A DNA stretch of 64,000 nucleotides from Harmothoe impar (GCA_947462335.1 OX381704.1:21344442-21408441), one strand, 5' to 3'; numbered from the stretch's first letter, positions 11,876-62,797 are shown. The notes: generated by a model from the letters alone, not told the origin. A program made the numbers and translations.

Positions 11876-12221
11876 TGCATGTCAGGTGCATTGAAACACC
11901 TCCTACTTATGTGTGAATGGTACTGAGGTCAACACAGGATCCCTGGGGACAATTTTTGAACTAGACTGTTCATGTCTTAAGGGATAATATGAAAATTACC
12001 CTATTGCAGTAATGTACTAATAAGGGCTGAACTACCATTAGTTGAAGTGTAATCTTGATGGCCTATAGATGTTTTTCAAAGTAAATTTTACTATCTTTCA
12101 TGCAGATTGTTGAGATACATTGGTCTTATCCTCTGCATATTTTCAATAGTAACATTTCAGTGTACCAAAATATATTATACTTTAGAATTGCATCAGGAGA
12201 AATGTAGTTTGTGTGAGAGTT

Positions 12222-12293
12222 TCCTGCCGGGACTGGAACTGCTGACCCTCAGACTACATCTCCCACGGCTCTACCGACTGAGCTAGAGGGGCA
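12222..12293 (-). repeat. tRNA-derived (SINE-like) fragment
   Basis: On the - strand it reads TAGCTCAGTCGGTAGAGCC, a near-perfect A box with D-arm, and then CAGTTCCAGTCCCGGC, a weaker B box and T-arm. The acceptor arms do not pair well, so this is a tRNA-like remnant. It lies about 400 bp downstream of the Wnt stop codon and may be within the Wnt 3' UTR. Confidence 0.5.
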
Positions 12294-12671
12294 GTCACTA
12301 TGTAGCCTGCATCATTGGGCTTTTGAAAAGATCAGGTCATATTTGAGCTGTGGAGTATGGTACTCCCTCCAACCTCTCTGCTCTCTCTCCCTCTGGTTGC
12401 TGGTTATGGGATTCGAACCTGCATCTACAGTAACAGAATTGTATGTGTACAGCAAAAGTTGCTGTATTATCTTTTACAGCTAAAGTACTGTATAGTTACA
12501 GCACATATTGCTGTTCACGAACAACAACTTTTTACAGTGTACAGAAGGGCGCCTTCTATCCCTCGGCGTCGCTACAGACTGGGGGCTCCCTCATTGACCT
12601 GTGTTCACCTTGTCAGTATTATCTGACTTGTCTCTAGTCTTGCACAGGTAGGCCCCCACTAGTCCCCCTGT

Positions 12672-51817
<39,146 letters not shown>

Positions 51818-53130
51818 CCTCCAGGTCAGCTAGCCACACTCCAGGTACTGGAGGAGGGGAAAGGTAGAGGGGGAAGGGGTGGTATATAGAAGGGTGGGTG
51901 AGAGATAGAAGTGGTAGCCGCCCACCAGTCTACATAACTGGGTGATTACCACAGGAGGGGCATGATCCGCCCTGGAGGAGGCGTCAATGTGCCACTAGTT
52001 CTCCCATTCCCAGAGCATGATCACATTCCGGGGCTGCCAGGTGGGGGAGGAGGGGAGGTGAGAGATCAGACCTAGGTCCGGGATGCTCCCCTACACCCAG
52101 CAGGCAGGGGTACTCCCCACTCCTTGATGTTCCCTCTCCTCCTGACTCTGTCTATCTCTGCACCTTATAGCATGGAGCTGGGGGTGAGGGTGAATTTGGG
52201 GTTTATAAATCTAATCCTCAAAGTAGGTCTGCTGCAGTAGTAGTGGGGGTGAGACAGGGCCTCCTCCAGTTACCATGTGCACCCAGTCCGTCTGGGGTAA
52301 ATCGTAAATCCATGAGTATCACATGTATGGGGGTGCAGAGGGGTCCCCCCTTGAGGTCGGAAAGTCGCCGAAATTAAGGTGCCCAGGTCGGAAAGTCGCT
52401 TTCTTGGACTCTTTAGCCTATTGTCAATTTTGTGCAAAAGTCGCCAGGTCGATTATATTATTGCCTTAGGTCGAAAGTCGCCTCCAAAACGGCCCAGGTC
52501 GCCAGGTCGCTTTTGACCCATCTGCAGTCACATGTATGTATAAACTGTAGCATGTCGGGTGTGAGCGGTACTTGCCCGCCTCTCCTGCCCCTCTCCCACT
52601 AAGTGGGGCCGTAGGAGCACCCTACGTTACCCGGTCCCACTGGCTGCAGCCCGGGTGGTGGCTGCAGGCTACACTGATTCGTCCTAAAAACGTCCCCTAC
52701 TCCTGTAGGCTGTGGAAGTGACGCAACGCTTAAGGGGATCTCTCCAGAAAGTTTCCAGGTGTAGGGATATAATACGACGCCTTTCTCAAGTGCAAAATTT
52801 CTGAATTATAAACACAACTCCCTGAAGTGGACACGTGGGGTGAGGGGTACTCTCCAGGACTGGGCGCTCCTCCCGACACAGGGGGCAAAAACTTGGGAGG
52901 TCTGCTTCACTCCACGCTCAGACGCCACAGGCCAGCACCCCGCCAGCCAATCACAGCCCAGCTCTTTGATTCGGTCACCATGGATGCGCCCCTACCATTG
53001 GTTAATTGCTCACACGTGACTAGCGTTGCGAGGAATTCCTACCATTGTCCTTGCAGAAAACCTGGCTATCATTCATTCATTCACCTCTGACAGGACTGGG
53101 GCCCAAGTGAAAGACCAACTTTGTTTGCTT
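51818..53130 (-). promoter_or_regulatory. Candidate 5' flank / promoter region of the Wnt gene
   Basis: On the - strand, a strong pyrimidine tract ending in AG (TTTCCCCTCCTCCAG at about 51850) lies just before the start codon and could be the acceptor of a 5' UTR intron. If not, the TCTATATACC at about 51883-51892 could act as a TATA box. Further out, 52945-53025 groups two CCAAT-type boxes, a TCF/LEF-like CTTTGAT (52964-52970) and a CACGTG E-box. Which of these is used cannot be decided from sequence. Confidence 0.35.
52352..52518. repeat. Clustered AGGTCG / GTCGCCAGG motif repeat
   Basis: AGGTCG(G)AAAGTCGC or GGTCGCCAGGTCG occurs about seven times in 170 bp. A related patch (TGGTCGCCAGGCCGCCAAGT) is in intron 2 at about 38367. 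No coding potential. Confidence 0.55.
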
Positions 53131-53171
53131 TCTCGGCTCCTTGTGGGGCATGGACATAGCAGATAAGGTCT

Positions 53172-53385
53172 TTAACCCTTTAAGCGCAGCATAATTTTTT
53201 ATGTGCTATGCCCTTTGACATCATGATGCATGACTACAGTCTGGGGAGTAACTGCTGATTCTTCAGGGTGGATGCAAACGGTCGGCACAATGCCTGAATG
53301 TAGACTCGTCTTGGCTGCATTAATATGCTTCATGATGACAAAGGGCTTAGCAAATGTAATCATTGTGCGGCCCTTAAAGGGTTAA
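53172..53385. mobile_element. TTAA-palindrome MITE copy 12
   Basis: TTAACCCTTTAAGCGCAGC at the left and GTGCGGCCCTTAAAGGGTTAA at the right, with TTAA at both extremities. ATCATGATGCATGACTACAG and a diverged second hairpin lie inside. Confidence 0.8.
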
Positions 53386-54023
53386 TTTGGCCTTCAGACA
53401 GACATAAGGAGACAACACACCGAGAAGGAGGTTAGAGGCCCTACATCATACATCTACCATCCTGTGTCTGTATATTATACCTCTTTGTCTATACGTCTTA
53501 GTTCATGTCAACTTTCAGATAACTTTCACAAATAAAATGTGTAATCCCCGGGTCTTTGTATTTGTACATGTATACTATATAGGCCGACCTGTGACAGGGG
53601 TGTGCATGGAGGTCTTGGAAAAGGTCCCTAAATAGGTGACGTCATTTCTGAGCATTCCCTGTTCTATAGTCAAATGGTTCTGATGAGCAGTGATAATATA
53701 ACCATTGGCCCTGCCCCCTCTTGCTTAATTACCTTATTTCCCACGGTTAACCCCTCTTTAAGTAGGACTATCCCTACCTATATTCTAACCAATCCGACAC
53801 CGTGTAAAAGTGGTCGTGTGAGGTTTCAACCAGCGTCTCAGACTGCGATTTATCGCTGCACTTCCCAGGATCAACGTTTATGCTCGGCAGACGAGAATCA
53901 AAAAGGGCGGCAACAAGGCCTTACTCTACGGCTGCCACCAGTTTGAGCATGTTGGGGTTAGGGGAGACCGACTCGGCCGTCAGCACCCTCTAAAGACGAG
54001 ACCTGACAGACACAGTTACATGC
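53386..54023. other. Non-coding stretch between MITE copies 12 and 13
   Basis: No gene or element recognised. A 90-codon ORF at 53674-53946 has no domain. Confidence 0.4.
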
Positions 54024-54255
54024 CTAACACTTTATGGACAGCATAGTGCGTTACTGCACCATGTCAGTTTGTTGTCATCTTGTATTCATACAGCTATGGT
54101 GAGTAACTGGCCAGTGCTCTTTTCATGCAACATGACGACCCTATACTGGGTTGATAGACTCCCAGAGGTTCGGCATTGTGCAGCAGTGTAGTTGTACGCT
54201 GCATTTGTGCATCATGACCACACATGAACGTTGAGGTACTAACTTGAAGAGTTAA
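54024..54255. mobile_element. TTAA-palindrome MITE copy 13
   Basis: TAACACTTTATGGACAGCAT at the left and CTTGAAGAGTTAA at the right; centre ACGACCCTATACTGGGTTGA; right hairpin GCTGCATTTGTGCATCATGA. Confidence 0.65.
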
Positions 54256-54927
54256 ATACAGGCCAAATGCTGACATGGCTGATCAGGACCGCTTTACAGG
54301 AAGCATTCCTCGATCAAAGTATGTAACACACTGGACAAATAGATGCCTTAAGGCTGCAGAGTTTACGTCCTTAACAGCTCACAAGCTTCATGAAATATAT
54401 GAGCTGTTATTGTAATCTATGTTATAATTGTTTGAATTAGAATAGTGTGTGCTATATAACTCTCACCAGGGCAGTTGGATACGGACTGTGTTTCAGGCAA
54501 ACCGACCCTAACTGCAAAACAGGGCCGACCCTTTCTCCTGATTTCGCATGTGTTTTTTTAATATAGCAAATTTATTTTCAAGAAAACATGAAAAATAGGA
54601 TTCACGCGGTCTGAATACCTCCAACTGGCCTCAGTGCTCAGTGCTCTAGCGGCAGCTTTCGAACAAAGATATTTACCATATCTAGTATTATTGCAGGATT
54701 TATAAGACAAATAAATGCTACCTGCCTCCCCTAATTTTCGGACCATGTTGGGCGAAACACACTATTTTGGCCTAACCAGAGTAGGTTAGGGTGTGAAGCC
54801 TGGGCCTGTATGTCTCCCAGCAGGTGTAAGAACCGTCACTTCTAATGTAAGATATCTATGTATCCAACCCCAGAGTTATCACGTAGGGGCAGCCCCCATG
54901 GACCTCCCTAGGGGCCGCAGCAGTAAC
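54256..54927. other. Non-coding stretch
   Basis: Nothing recognised between MITE copies 13 and 14. Confidence 0.4.
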
Positions 54928-55178
54928 TAGCCCTTTAAGGGCCGCATAGTGCTGTGTTGCACTATATCATATAGTTTTGTCGTCGGGATGCCCTGGCGAG
55001 TAACTCAGCAGCGCTGTATTTATGCGCCATGATAAGCATACAGGGTTGATACACCCCTGAATGCTTGGCATGCTGCACCAATGCAGTGTCAGCGAGTTGC
55101 TCGCTGGCTTTGTGTAAGTTCATCATGACGACAAATGGACATGCACCTTAAAGTATCACGCTGTCCTTAAAGGGCTAG
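54928..55178. mobile_element. TTAA-palindrome MITE copy 14
   Basis: TAGCCCTTTAAGGGCCGCAT at the left and CTGTCCTTAAAGGGCTAG at the right. Hairpin 1 carries CTGGCGAGTAACTC; hairpin 2 carries AGCGAGTTGCTCGCTGGC, so both palindromic centres are still recognisable. Confidence 0.75.
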
Positions 55179-55458
55179 GGATCAGACTCGGGGTGCGCCA
55201 GTGATCAGTTTTTGGTGCTGCACTTGTTCTGTTCATCAGCGGTTTGCCGAGTAACAGGAGGCAGCAGTCCGGGCAGTGATACCCGATACAACCACGGGCA
55301 CGCCAGGGTCATGGGAGACATACAGCCAGGCATACAGCAGCCTGCCTTTTTAGTAGTTTCCCCTTATTTGTTAGTGACTTTCATGACCGATTGTGATCGG
55401 GATGGTTTAAATAGAACAATATTGAATGTGTGCTCGGCAATAATGTGTAGGGTAGGTA

Positions 55459-55600
55459 TACCTTTAAGGACCGCACAGTGATCTAATAAGTATACGGTGC
55501 CCTTTTAGTAATTCTGATGTAAATATACACCCCTGATGATCAAGGTACCAGTTCTGAATCCATGCATCATGCCGGCCCGACTGGGTTGATACACTCTGAC
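55459..55600. mobile_element. TTAA-palindrome MITE copy 15 (left part only)
   Basis: ACCTTTAAGGACCGCACAGTG, then CCATGCATCATGCCGGCCC and GGGTTGATACACTCTGAC; the right half is absent. Confidence 0.55.
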
Positions 55601-56620
55601 TTCTGTGAATGGCAATTAATGGTAATGACAATATCGCTCATAGCATTTCTGCCTTCTGGTATTTTACAACTTAGCCTGATAAAGTATGGTAAAATACACC
55701 GTGCTGGGGATTTATATTTCTAGTTGTATTTAGGAGAGGAAACTGTGAGAGGGAAAAAGAGGTAAAATTTCCAAAATATTGATCTATAGAGGTCACTGAA
55801 AAGTTCCTTGTTTAAGACAGCATTAAATATCATATAAGTGGATACTTTCTTGTCTATTTTATTTATATTTCTTCAATAACGATGGTACATGTGCTTTGCA
55901 TAGTTATACAGTTTTAGTCTTACCTCTTCTACAATGTAGGCAGTACGTGTATCTATTTCCCTTAGGGAACATTCACAAACGATGTCACCCTTTTGGCGGG
56001 GTGGTGAGGTGGAGTGGGGATGGGTTAGTGACATTTGTATAAGCATCCCTGCCCTAGATACATGCACTGACTAGCAATGTGCATATAAAATAAAGCCCAA
56101 CAATCTCAACATACGTGGCATCACTTGTGAACGTTCCCTGAAGACATTATAGATGCTCACCTGCTACTAAAGGTTCACTTATCTATGTGGGCGATCAGTG
56201 AGATTGCTATCAGAGATTTATCTAGAATCAAATGACTGCCCGTACACCTGTGTAGGAGCTGTGATGGGCCTACAGGTGCCAATCAGGGGTATATATATGA
56301 CTCGTCATTGTGTGGCAGCGCCCTAACCTCTGTAAACAAAGATGGCTGAGTGGACTAATGTTCAATTAATGTAAATTAGCTTATTTCTGGGTCAAGATTC
56401 TGACCAAGAGGGCAGGTTTGTAGCTGAAACAAACTGACCTTAGAGAGGAACATTTATTATGAGATTAGAGTAGAGACAGGTTCTATCATAATACGTCATG
56501 CATACCCTTGGTATAGCTGTATGAACTACATCATAGAGATATCGTTTGTTTATATCTATGGTGTTATCTGTACCTTAGCCGCTGTGATCCAAGAACACAA
56601 CTCTGTACCACATGAGCCTT
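55601..56620. other. Non-coding stretch
   Basis: AT-rich with no recognised gene or element between MITE copies 15 and 16. Confidence 0.4.
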
Positions 56621-57066
56621 TAACCCCTCATGGATAGAGTATATACTGTGTGAATATCATGTTATCACCACAATGCATGAATGCAGCACTGGCGAGCAAC
56701 TCATCAGTGCTGCCTTGATGCATCATGTCGACATAGTAGTGGTGATACCGAAGGGCAGGCGCGATTAATCCAACACCAGCTTGTTACATCATAACAACAC
56801 AGAGAGAAGTAAATGTGCCAACTGTGTCTCCCACGTGGCTCTGGTAAAATAGAGAGTCAAACAGCTATTGACTCTTAAATTGACTCTCTGCTATCAGTGT
56901 CAACTTGAGTTGACTCTCTACTATCAGTGTCAATAGCAGAGTCGATAGCTATTTGATACTCCATTCTTGCCAGTGCCACGTGGGAGACACAGTTGACACC
57001 TTTACTTTTCTGTGTGAACACATAAACATGACGTCTTGAGGCATCAGACCGTCATTAAAGGGTTAA
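56621..57066. mobile_element. TTAA-palindrome MITE copy 16, split by a foldback element
   Basis: TTAACCCCTCATGGATAGAG at the left and CGTCATTAAAGGGTTAA at the right. The left part holds ACAATGCATGAATGCAGCAC and GCTGCCTTGATGCATCATGT. At ACATCATAACAA the copy is broken by the 219-bp foldback at 56798-57016 and resumes with AACACATAAACATGACGTC. Confidence 0.75.
56798..57016. mobile_element. 219-bp foldback element, CACAGA termini, nested
   Basis: Terminal arms CACAGAGAGAAGTAAA and the complement of CACACAGAAAAGTAAA; inner arms ACTGTGTCTCCCACGTGGC and its exact complement. The middle repeats CT(G/A)CTATCAGTGTCAA twice. The ends resemble those of 47063-47351, while the interiors are unrelated. 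The flanks read AACAA on the left and AACAC on the right; the target duplication length is unclear. Confidence 0.75.
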
Positions 57067-58670
57067 AACAATTCTTGTGGAAGTAGGTTTTCACCATGAC
57101 ATGCAGCTATGCAGACATGACATGGGTTTCCTCTCCAGGCTCCAGTTACAGACGTTGTCTCGTCCCGTTCTTAGTTAATACCTAACTACACCAGTGAGTG
57201 GATGCAGACCACCTTGTAGGACGTGACAGTGGGAGGCGCACTACCCCCATCATGTAAGGCCAAGCTGTTGGTCCAAAAATAGGCTAGGTTGGGCGATTCA
57301 GATTTCAGGTTTTCTTTTAGGATGATGGTATACATCGGTTATAGGGCACATAATTACCTATTTTGGACCATAAAGATCAATTTTGTACAGTAAAGTTCGA
57401 AACAAGATAACTGCAGGATGAAGTTACTGCTTTGGATTTCCCCTAAAATTGCACTTCATGGCCCAATGCGCTATTAATTTAGCACTTTCTTATTTTTCAA
57501 TAATCCTTGCTTGTAAAACACAAAATAAATGCCACTCGATTTCAAACAGACAATACACTCTAAACCTTTAGAAACCATTGGTAAGAATAAAAATTATCAT
57601 TATTGTACCCTTAACTGGATGTCCTTAGCAATTCACTTCACACACAATGCCGATGTCCGTCCTTAGAACGCAGTATCTATATAAACCCCCGACTGGGACA
57701 CATGAACACATTATAATTGCATGGGAATATATCTGGTCACAGGTCATAGCTTGACACAACCCAACAGGTGCATAAAGCTGCTCGTACTTATGTCTATTCA
57801 TCTCACTCTAGATATCCGTTATGGTCCTTAAGTGAATCACTGAGTATTTGTATTGACAAAATTCTTACTTCTCATCTTCTATACTTGAGGTGGTATATTA
57901 TTATAATCAGATTATTATCTATATTTTCTAAAATTTCCACCAGCATTCCAGAAAGATTACAAAAATATCATCTTTGTTTTATTCCTGCAATAAATGATAT
58001 CTCTTCCGCCACAGCGTTTTGTTTTTTCCCACATTGGACGTAGATATGAGAACCCCTAGCTTCAGCCTCTACATACAGACCTATACAGATGGGTATACTA
58101 TACTCATATAACTCACTTCCAGGAGTATATCCTTATGCATTCCTCGGCCTCATCCAAGTATGATGTATAGGTAGGGTTAAATGGTGAGATGAGAGGCACT
58201 GGGACGTAGTCCGCCGTGCGGCCCTCAGCCTGATAACAAGGCCCCAATGGGCGCGGGGGGCGGGGGGAGGGGGGGCCCCATCCAGGCACGACGCCTCATC
58301 TCTGAGGAGGGGGCAGAGGGGACAAGCGTCAGGCTGATAACACGACCATGGTGGTCCTCCTCCTGGGGGTCAACCTGCACAGGGGGAAGGGGGTGGGCAG
58401 TAGGTAGCAACAGGGGGGGGGGAGGGCAAAACATATTGTTGACCCCTCGGGGGGGGGGGGGGGTTCCGCCTAAAAATGTCACCCTTTTAAACAAATAATA
58501 GAAAAGGTTTCGATTCCTCTCAGAGGGTGTATGTGTGGGAGAAGGGGAAAATGCTTTACACGGAAAGTCCACCCACCCACTGTCAAATAATGTTCACTCT
58601 GTAAAAAAAAAAGGGGGGGGGTAATGGTGGATGCTGCCCTCTGTAGTGGTGTGCTTCTGTGTAGTGTAGG
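57067..58670. other. Non-coding stretch with poly-G/C patches
   Basis: No gene is seen. About 58245-58470 is G-rich with homopolymers and may be another poly-G MITE remnant, but no matching ends were found. ORFs in the G-rich part are artefacts. Confidence 0.4.
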
Positions 58671-58873
58671 TAGCCCTTTAAGGGTAGAAAGGTGGTTTAA
58701 ATAACTATATCCTCTTTTCGCCATAATGCATTACCGCCCGCCTTGGGATGAGGGGGGGGGGGGTGATCAACCCCGTATGGTCGGCACCTGATATGATGGT
58801 CAGCATAATAATGCATGATTGAGTTGAGTGACAATCATTGCATTGAGGCATCATTCCGTCCTTAAAGGGTTAA
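58671..58873. mobile_element. TTAA-palindrome MITE copy 17 (diverged)
   Basis: TAGCCCTTTAAGGGTAGAAAG at the left and CCGTCCTTAAAGGGTTAA at the right; GTGATCAACCCCGTATGGTC in the centre follows a G homopolymer that has replaced hairpin 1. Confidence 0.65.
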
Positions 58874-59156
58874 GGTGCGGGCAGTGTGTACAGGTGAGTA
58901 GGGGGGGGGGGGGGGTTAGACAGGTACACGCCCCGGTGATGGACGAGGGACGTCTTTACCTTATCTCCCCGTGCCCCCCCCCCCGGCCCCTACTCTACCT
59001 GTACTGGGGAGGTCCTGTTATCTGTCTGCAGGTCGGCGTTATTTCCGCGCCCGCTCCTCACCTGGTGTAGCGGCATGCCGTCCTCCCCGCGTGCCGCCCA
59101 TACTGATGATGTCTGCCGTGAGGCCGGTATCATCAGCTGATGATTATTTAAACCAT

Positions 59157-59408
59157 TTAACCCTCTCAGGACAGCGTAGTGTTTTATCAAAGTATGCGGT
59201 TTGTCGCCATGATGGATGAATGCATCACCGACCAGTATCACCCTTGAACAGTGTTGGTGCAACATGCCGACCCTCTAGGAGCGTATCAAGCCCGTGGGGT
59301 TGGCATGATGCAATACTGGGGAGTTACACGCCTTGCCTGCATGTATATTCACCATGATGAAAAGGGTATAGCTGACTAAAGCACTGTGTAGCTCTGTTAA
59401 AGGGTTAA
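59157..59408. mobile_element. TTAA-palindrome MITE copy 18
   Basis: TTAACCCTCTCAGGACAGCG at the left and GCTCTGTTAAAGGGTTAA at the right, with TTAA at both ends. Centre GCGTATCAAGCCCGTGGGGT; TTGTCGCCATGATGGATGAA in the left arm. Confidence 0.75.
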
Positions 59409-59874
59409 AACGCTGCCCATTGACCCCTGTCTTACAGTATGTGATGATGAGACTGTATGCAGTGATAGCATCAGCGGAGGAGGATATAGGGGTGCTATTT
59501 TAGAGTTAGATCTACGACTCCCAACCCACTTCACTCCTTCCTGTCCCTGATATCAATTGATCCAACGATTTTTTGTATATTTACCAAGGATATTTGTATA
59601 CAGAGAAACAACAACACAAAACGGGCTTTGTGTTTTTTTTTTACAAATATTTTATTCAAGTATTCATAATTCACTCAGATATGTTTAGAAAAGTTTTCAG
59701 CTGATGACATAAATAAAGTTTGCCCTATATGTAATAAACAATTGTCCTACGTTTTCCAGAAACATTGTAATTAGAATTATGGATTCAAACATAACACTGT
59801 AACAACTACCCGGTATTCTTGATGTTACACGAATTGGTACACGAATTGCACCGATTCCGTTATAAATCCATCGA
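59409..59874. other. Non-coding stretch
   Basis: AT-rich, nothing recognised between MITE copies 18 and 19. Confidence 0.4.
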
Positions 59875-60092
59875 TTTACCGTTTATGAATAACATACTGC
59901 TTTAAATACAATGGCCTTTATTGGCATGGTATATGAATGCAACCCCGCCGAGTCTATTTGCCAGGGCTACATTCATACATCAGATGTCTCAGATAGAGAG
60001 TCGGCATGATGCAGCCCCGGTGAGCATTCATGCATCATGACGACAACAAGAGCATAGTATATGAAAGAAATATGCGTCCCCTAAAGGGTTAT
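59875..60092. mobile_element. TTAA-palindrome MITE copy 19
   Basis: Degraded left end (TTTACCGTTTATGAATAAC), clear right end (GCGTCCCCTAAAGGGTTA). AGTCGGCATGATGCAGCCCC and GCATTCATGCATCATGACGA are intact. Confidence 0.65.
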
Positions 60093-60195
60093 TTAAATTC
60101 CAGTTGGATATATACCGTACACTCAAACAGGTATCTTCTGTAGGATACCAACACACATCTACAACCCCAATGAACCTGCAACCAAACAGTAACCT

Positions 60196-60390
60196 ATAGT
60201 CCTCTAAGGACCGCATAATGTATACAATCTTCATGTATCTTCTGGGAGTGTATCAGCCCCATAAGGTAGACATGATGCATGATTGCATCGGTGACGGGTT
60301 GCTCTCCAGGTCTGCATTCATACACCATGACGATAATCATAAATCGATATATAGCCCACTAAAGCAGTACTCTGCCCATAAATGTTTAAA
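60196..60390. mobile_element. TTAA-palindrome MITE copy 20
   Basis: ATAGTCCTCTAAGGACCGCA at the left, TGCCCATAAATGTTTAAA at the right; GGGAGTGTATCAGCCCCATA and TCTGCATTCATACACCATGA inside. Hairpin 1 is deleted. It lies 104 bp from copy 19. Confidence 0.65.
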
Positions 60391-61216
60391 GGTGGTGGAT
60401 CGCCATCTGAAGAGCCGAACAGCATTGGCGGGTGGATGTGACATTGTGGTGGTAGGGTGAAGTGTCAGACTGAAGCCTTTCTACTTTGACTCCTCCAGAA
60501 AGGGTGGCCAGGTAGAGGCCTCTCCACATGGCCATGTTAGGTGCAGGAGCCACAAAAAGTCAACACCCGGCGTAGGGGAAAGCTATAGACTGTCGTGTGA
60601 TGAGACCGAGAGGTGAAACAGAGATGGTGCGCCTTTTGTGTCACTCAGAGACCAATATGTGTCTAACTGGCCCAGCTTCTTTTATGACGCCCTGTTTTAT
60701 TGTAGGTGTATATTATTGTTCCTATAAAAACAACTCAACCAGAAATGGGAGCGTTTCTAAACTTTTCCTTGCTAATAAAGGTAAGGAGTGGCACTTGGTG
60801 AATGTTCACAATGAAGTCACCCAATTTGGGACCTTCTCCAAGACCCCCCCCCCCACCACCACCACCACCACTGTTGTGGGAAAATTGACCTATACAAATG
60901 TATGGCTTAGGTCACGTTTTGTCACTTAATCCAAAGATCTCCCTCTTCCTTAACAGTGACGCCATTTGTGAACATTCCCTTGGTCCATCCTATTGGCAGT
61001 CACATATAAAATGCCGCCTTTGGGCTTAATCTAGCCCTAGTTAAAGTTGTACGTGGTGGAACAGTAAACTACAAAGGTGAAAACACGTGTAAAAAGAGCT
61101 GGTTTGTCAAGGTGAGCTCTAGTTACCTGTTGTAGTGGTGCATACCACCTGTAAATGGCTACCATTAATTACAGCGTATTTAAGGTGTTTATTCAGGCCC
61201 CTCCACTCCCTGTACA
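60391..61216. other. Non-coding stretch
   Basis: A C-run plus (CCA)n at about 60845-60871. A 110-codon ORF over 60597-60929 has no recognisable domain. GTGAACATTCCCTTGG-like sequence recurs elsewhere in the window (about 43005 and 56125) and may mark another dispersed repeat. Confidence 0.35.
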
Positions 61217-61451
61217 TTAACCCCTTAACGTTGAGCATAACATGCTGCATTAAAGTGGTATTTGTCGTCATGATGCACCAATACAATGCCGGTAAGTAGA
61301 TCATTTACTGGCACTTCATTGGCACGTCATGCCAGAGGGTATCAGCCCTGTAGGGTCGGCATGATGCATGTATGCAGGTTGCATTCATGCATTGTGACTA
61401 TACAGAGGTCATAATATCACATTAACACAGTCTGTCGCCCTTAAAGGGTAA
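61217..61451. mobile_element. TTAA-palindrome MITE copy 21
   Basis: TTAACCCCTTAACGTTGAGC at the left, GTCGCCCTTAAAGGGTAA at the right; TTTGTCGTCATGATGCACCA, GGGTCGGCATGATGCATGTA and GCATTCATGCATTGTGAC inside. Confidence 0.75.
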
Positions 61452-62554
61452 AGGCATGCACCACCCCACACAGGTGGGGAGGGGGTAGGAATCTATTAGA
61501 GGTGTAGTTGGCAGGTCTGCCGCCTGGGGCCGCCACTGCTCAGGTGGCAGGAGGAAGGTGTGGAGGGGCCCTGGCCCTGTACCCTGTTTGACATCAGTGA
61601 CAAGGCTCCTGGGTCACCCTCCCCATACACCCCAGTGTCAGAATCCACCTATATCATGTGATGTACCCTCAGAGATGGGGGGATGATTGATACGTTTGTT
61701 GTAATGTTAACCTCTACATGATATGGCTTTATGTTAACTAGATGTGACCAGATAGATACATAATCAAATGTGCATGAGAAGTACATGTATTCACACATGA
61801 AGGGCCCTGAGGGTTACTCCAGAGACGAAGCTAAGTGCTAATATAGCCCTTAAGTTGAAGTGTTCCTCCGTATTTATTTCATGTAAATTTATGAACTACA
61901 TCAATCAATCAAAAGAACTCATTTATGTTGAACAGAATAAGATAATGATATTCGGTTATGACAAGTAATTCGATAACCATTGGCCAGGATAAACTGCACG
62001 GAGAGGGTTATTTATAATATTGGGGTGGGGGAGGGGGGGGGGCTAAGATGCATCAGTCGTTTCTTATACCAAAGGGACTGGTATTCACCATGAAATGATT
62101 ATGTATTACAGTGTAGCTGTTTACAACCACAGCCTTCTAAACGTCTCTAGATTAGGTATATATTAGCCTATATAGGCTACTCATGGTAAACCCCACGTCC
62201 CCTGTACTGTATAAGGACTAGAGTATTGGTCCTCGTTCCACTCTGACTGTTACTGGAGGGGCAGCAAGATTTGGGCCCTCGAAAGGTGAATTTCATGGTA
62301 TAGCCTATACTTTTTATTAATAATATTGAGCCCATGTCTACTACAACAACAGTGGACCTGGGAAGCTTCTTCTGATCGTCTTAGGTTTTCCACATAAAAT
62401 ATACATATGAAAACCGGACGTAGGTAAGGGCTACAATGAGTGCAGTCAGGTGTGTAATTAAATGTCATCAGTTGGGAAAAGCCCCACATGAGGGCGGGTC
62501 GACCCCTGCTGACCCCTCACCGTGACCCCTGACAGGGAAAGAGTGAAATATTTT
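61452..62554. other. Non-coding stretch
   Basis: No gene or bounded element seen. A G-run is at about 62020-62041. Confidence 0.4.
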
Positions 62555-62797
62555 TTAACCCTTTCATGGAAGAATGGTGTGCCAATGCGCTCTGCCCTTT
62601 GTCGTTATGATTTATGAATGCAGTCGTGGTGGGTAACTCGCCAGTGCTTCCGCCATGCAATTATGCTGACCCTATGTGGCAGATACACTCCCAAAAGTCC
62701 GACATGATGCACCAATGCAGTACCAGCGACACACTCACCAGCGCTCCGTTGCCGCATCGTGACCTCTTTGAGAACCATGCTGTCCTTAAAGGGTTAA
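62555..62797. mobile_element. TTAA-palindrome MITE copy 22
   Basis: TTAACCCTTTCATGGAAGAATG at the left and GCTGTCCTTAAAGGGTTAA at the right, with TTAA at both ends; TTTGTCGTTATGATTTATGA, GGTAACTCGCCAGTGC and TCCGACATGATGCACCAATG inside. An ORF read over 62614-63051 spans this copy and copy 23 and is not a gene. Confidence 0.8.

Larger units (their letters stand above)
4982..12671. other. Intergenic region between the convergent genes
   Basis: No coding exon is supportable. It contains a dispersed repeat (5219-5395), a second repeat pair (about 5060-5145 and 6533-6615, sharing GAGG(G)GTTTGTA..AGTACCA and CAGGGG), a repeated GTATAGGGAGCC motif (about 7447 and 8599) and two tRNA-derived fragments (11.8 and 12.2 kb). 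The remainder is AT-rich with only short random ORFs. The poly(A) site of the Wnt gene must lie in the right part, but I see no clear AATAAA on the - strand close to its stop codon. Confidence 0.5.

Noticed and set aside
12405..12430. Isolated GGTTCGAATCCC B-box-like sequence
   Set aside because: No A box at the right distance upstream on the - strand.
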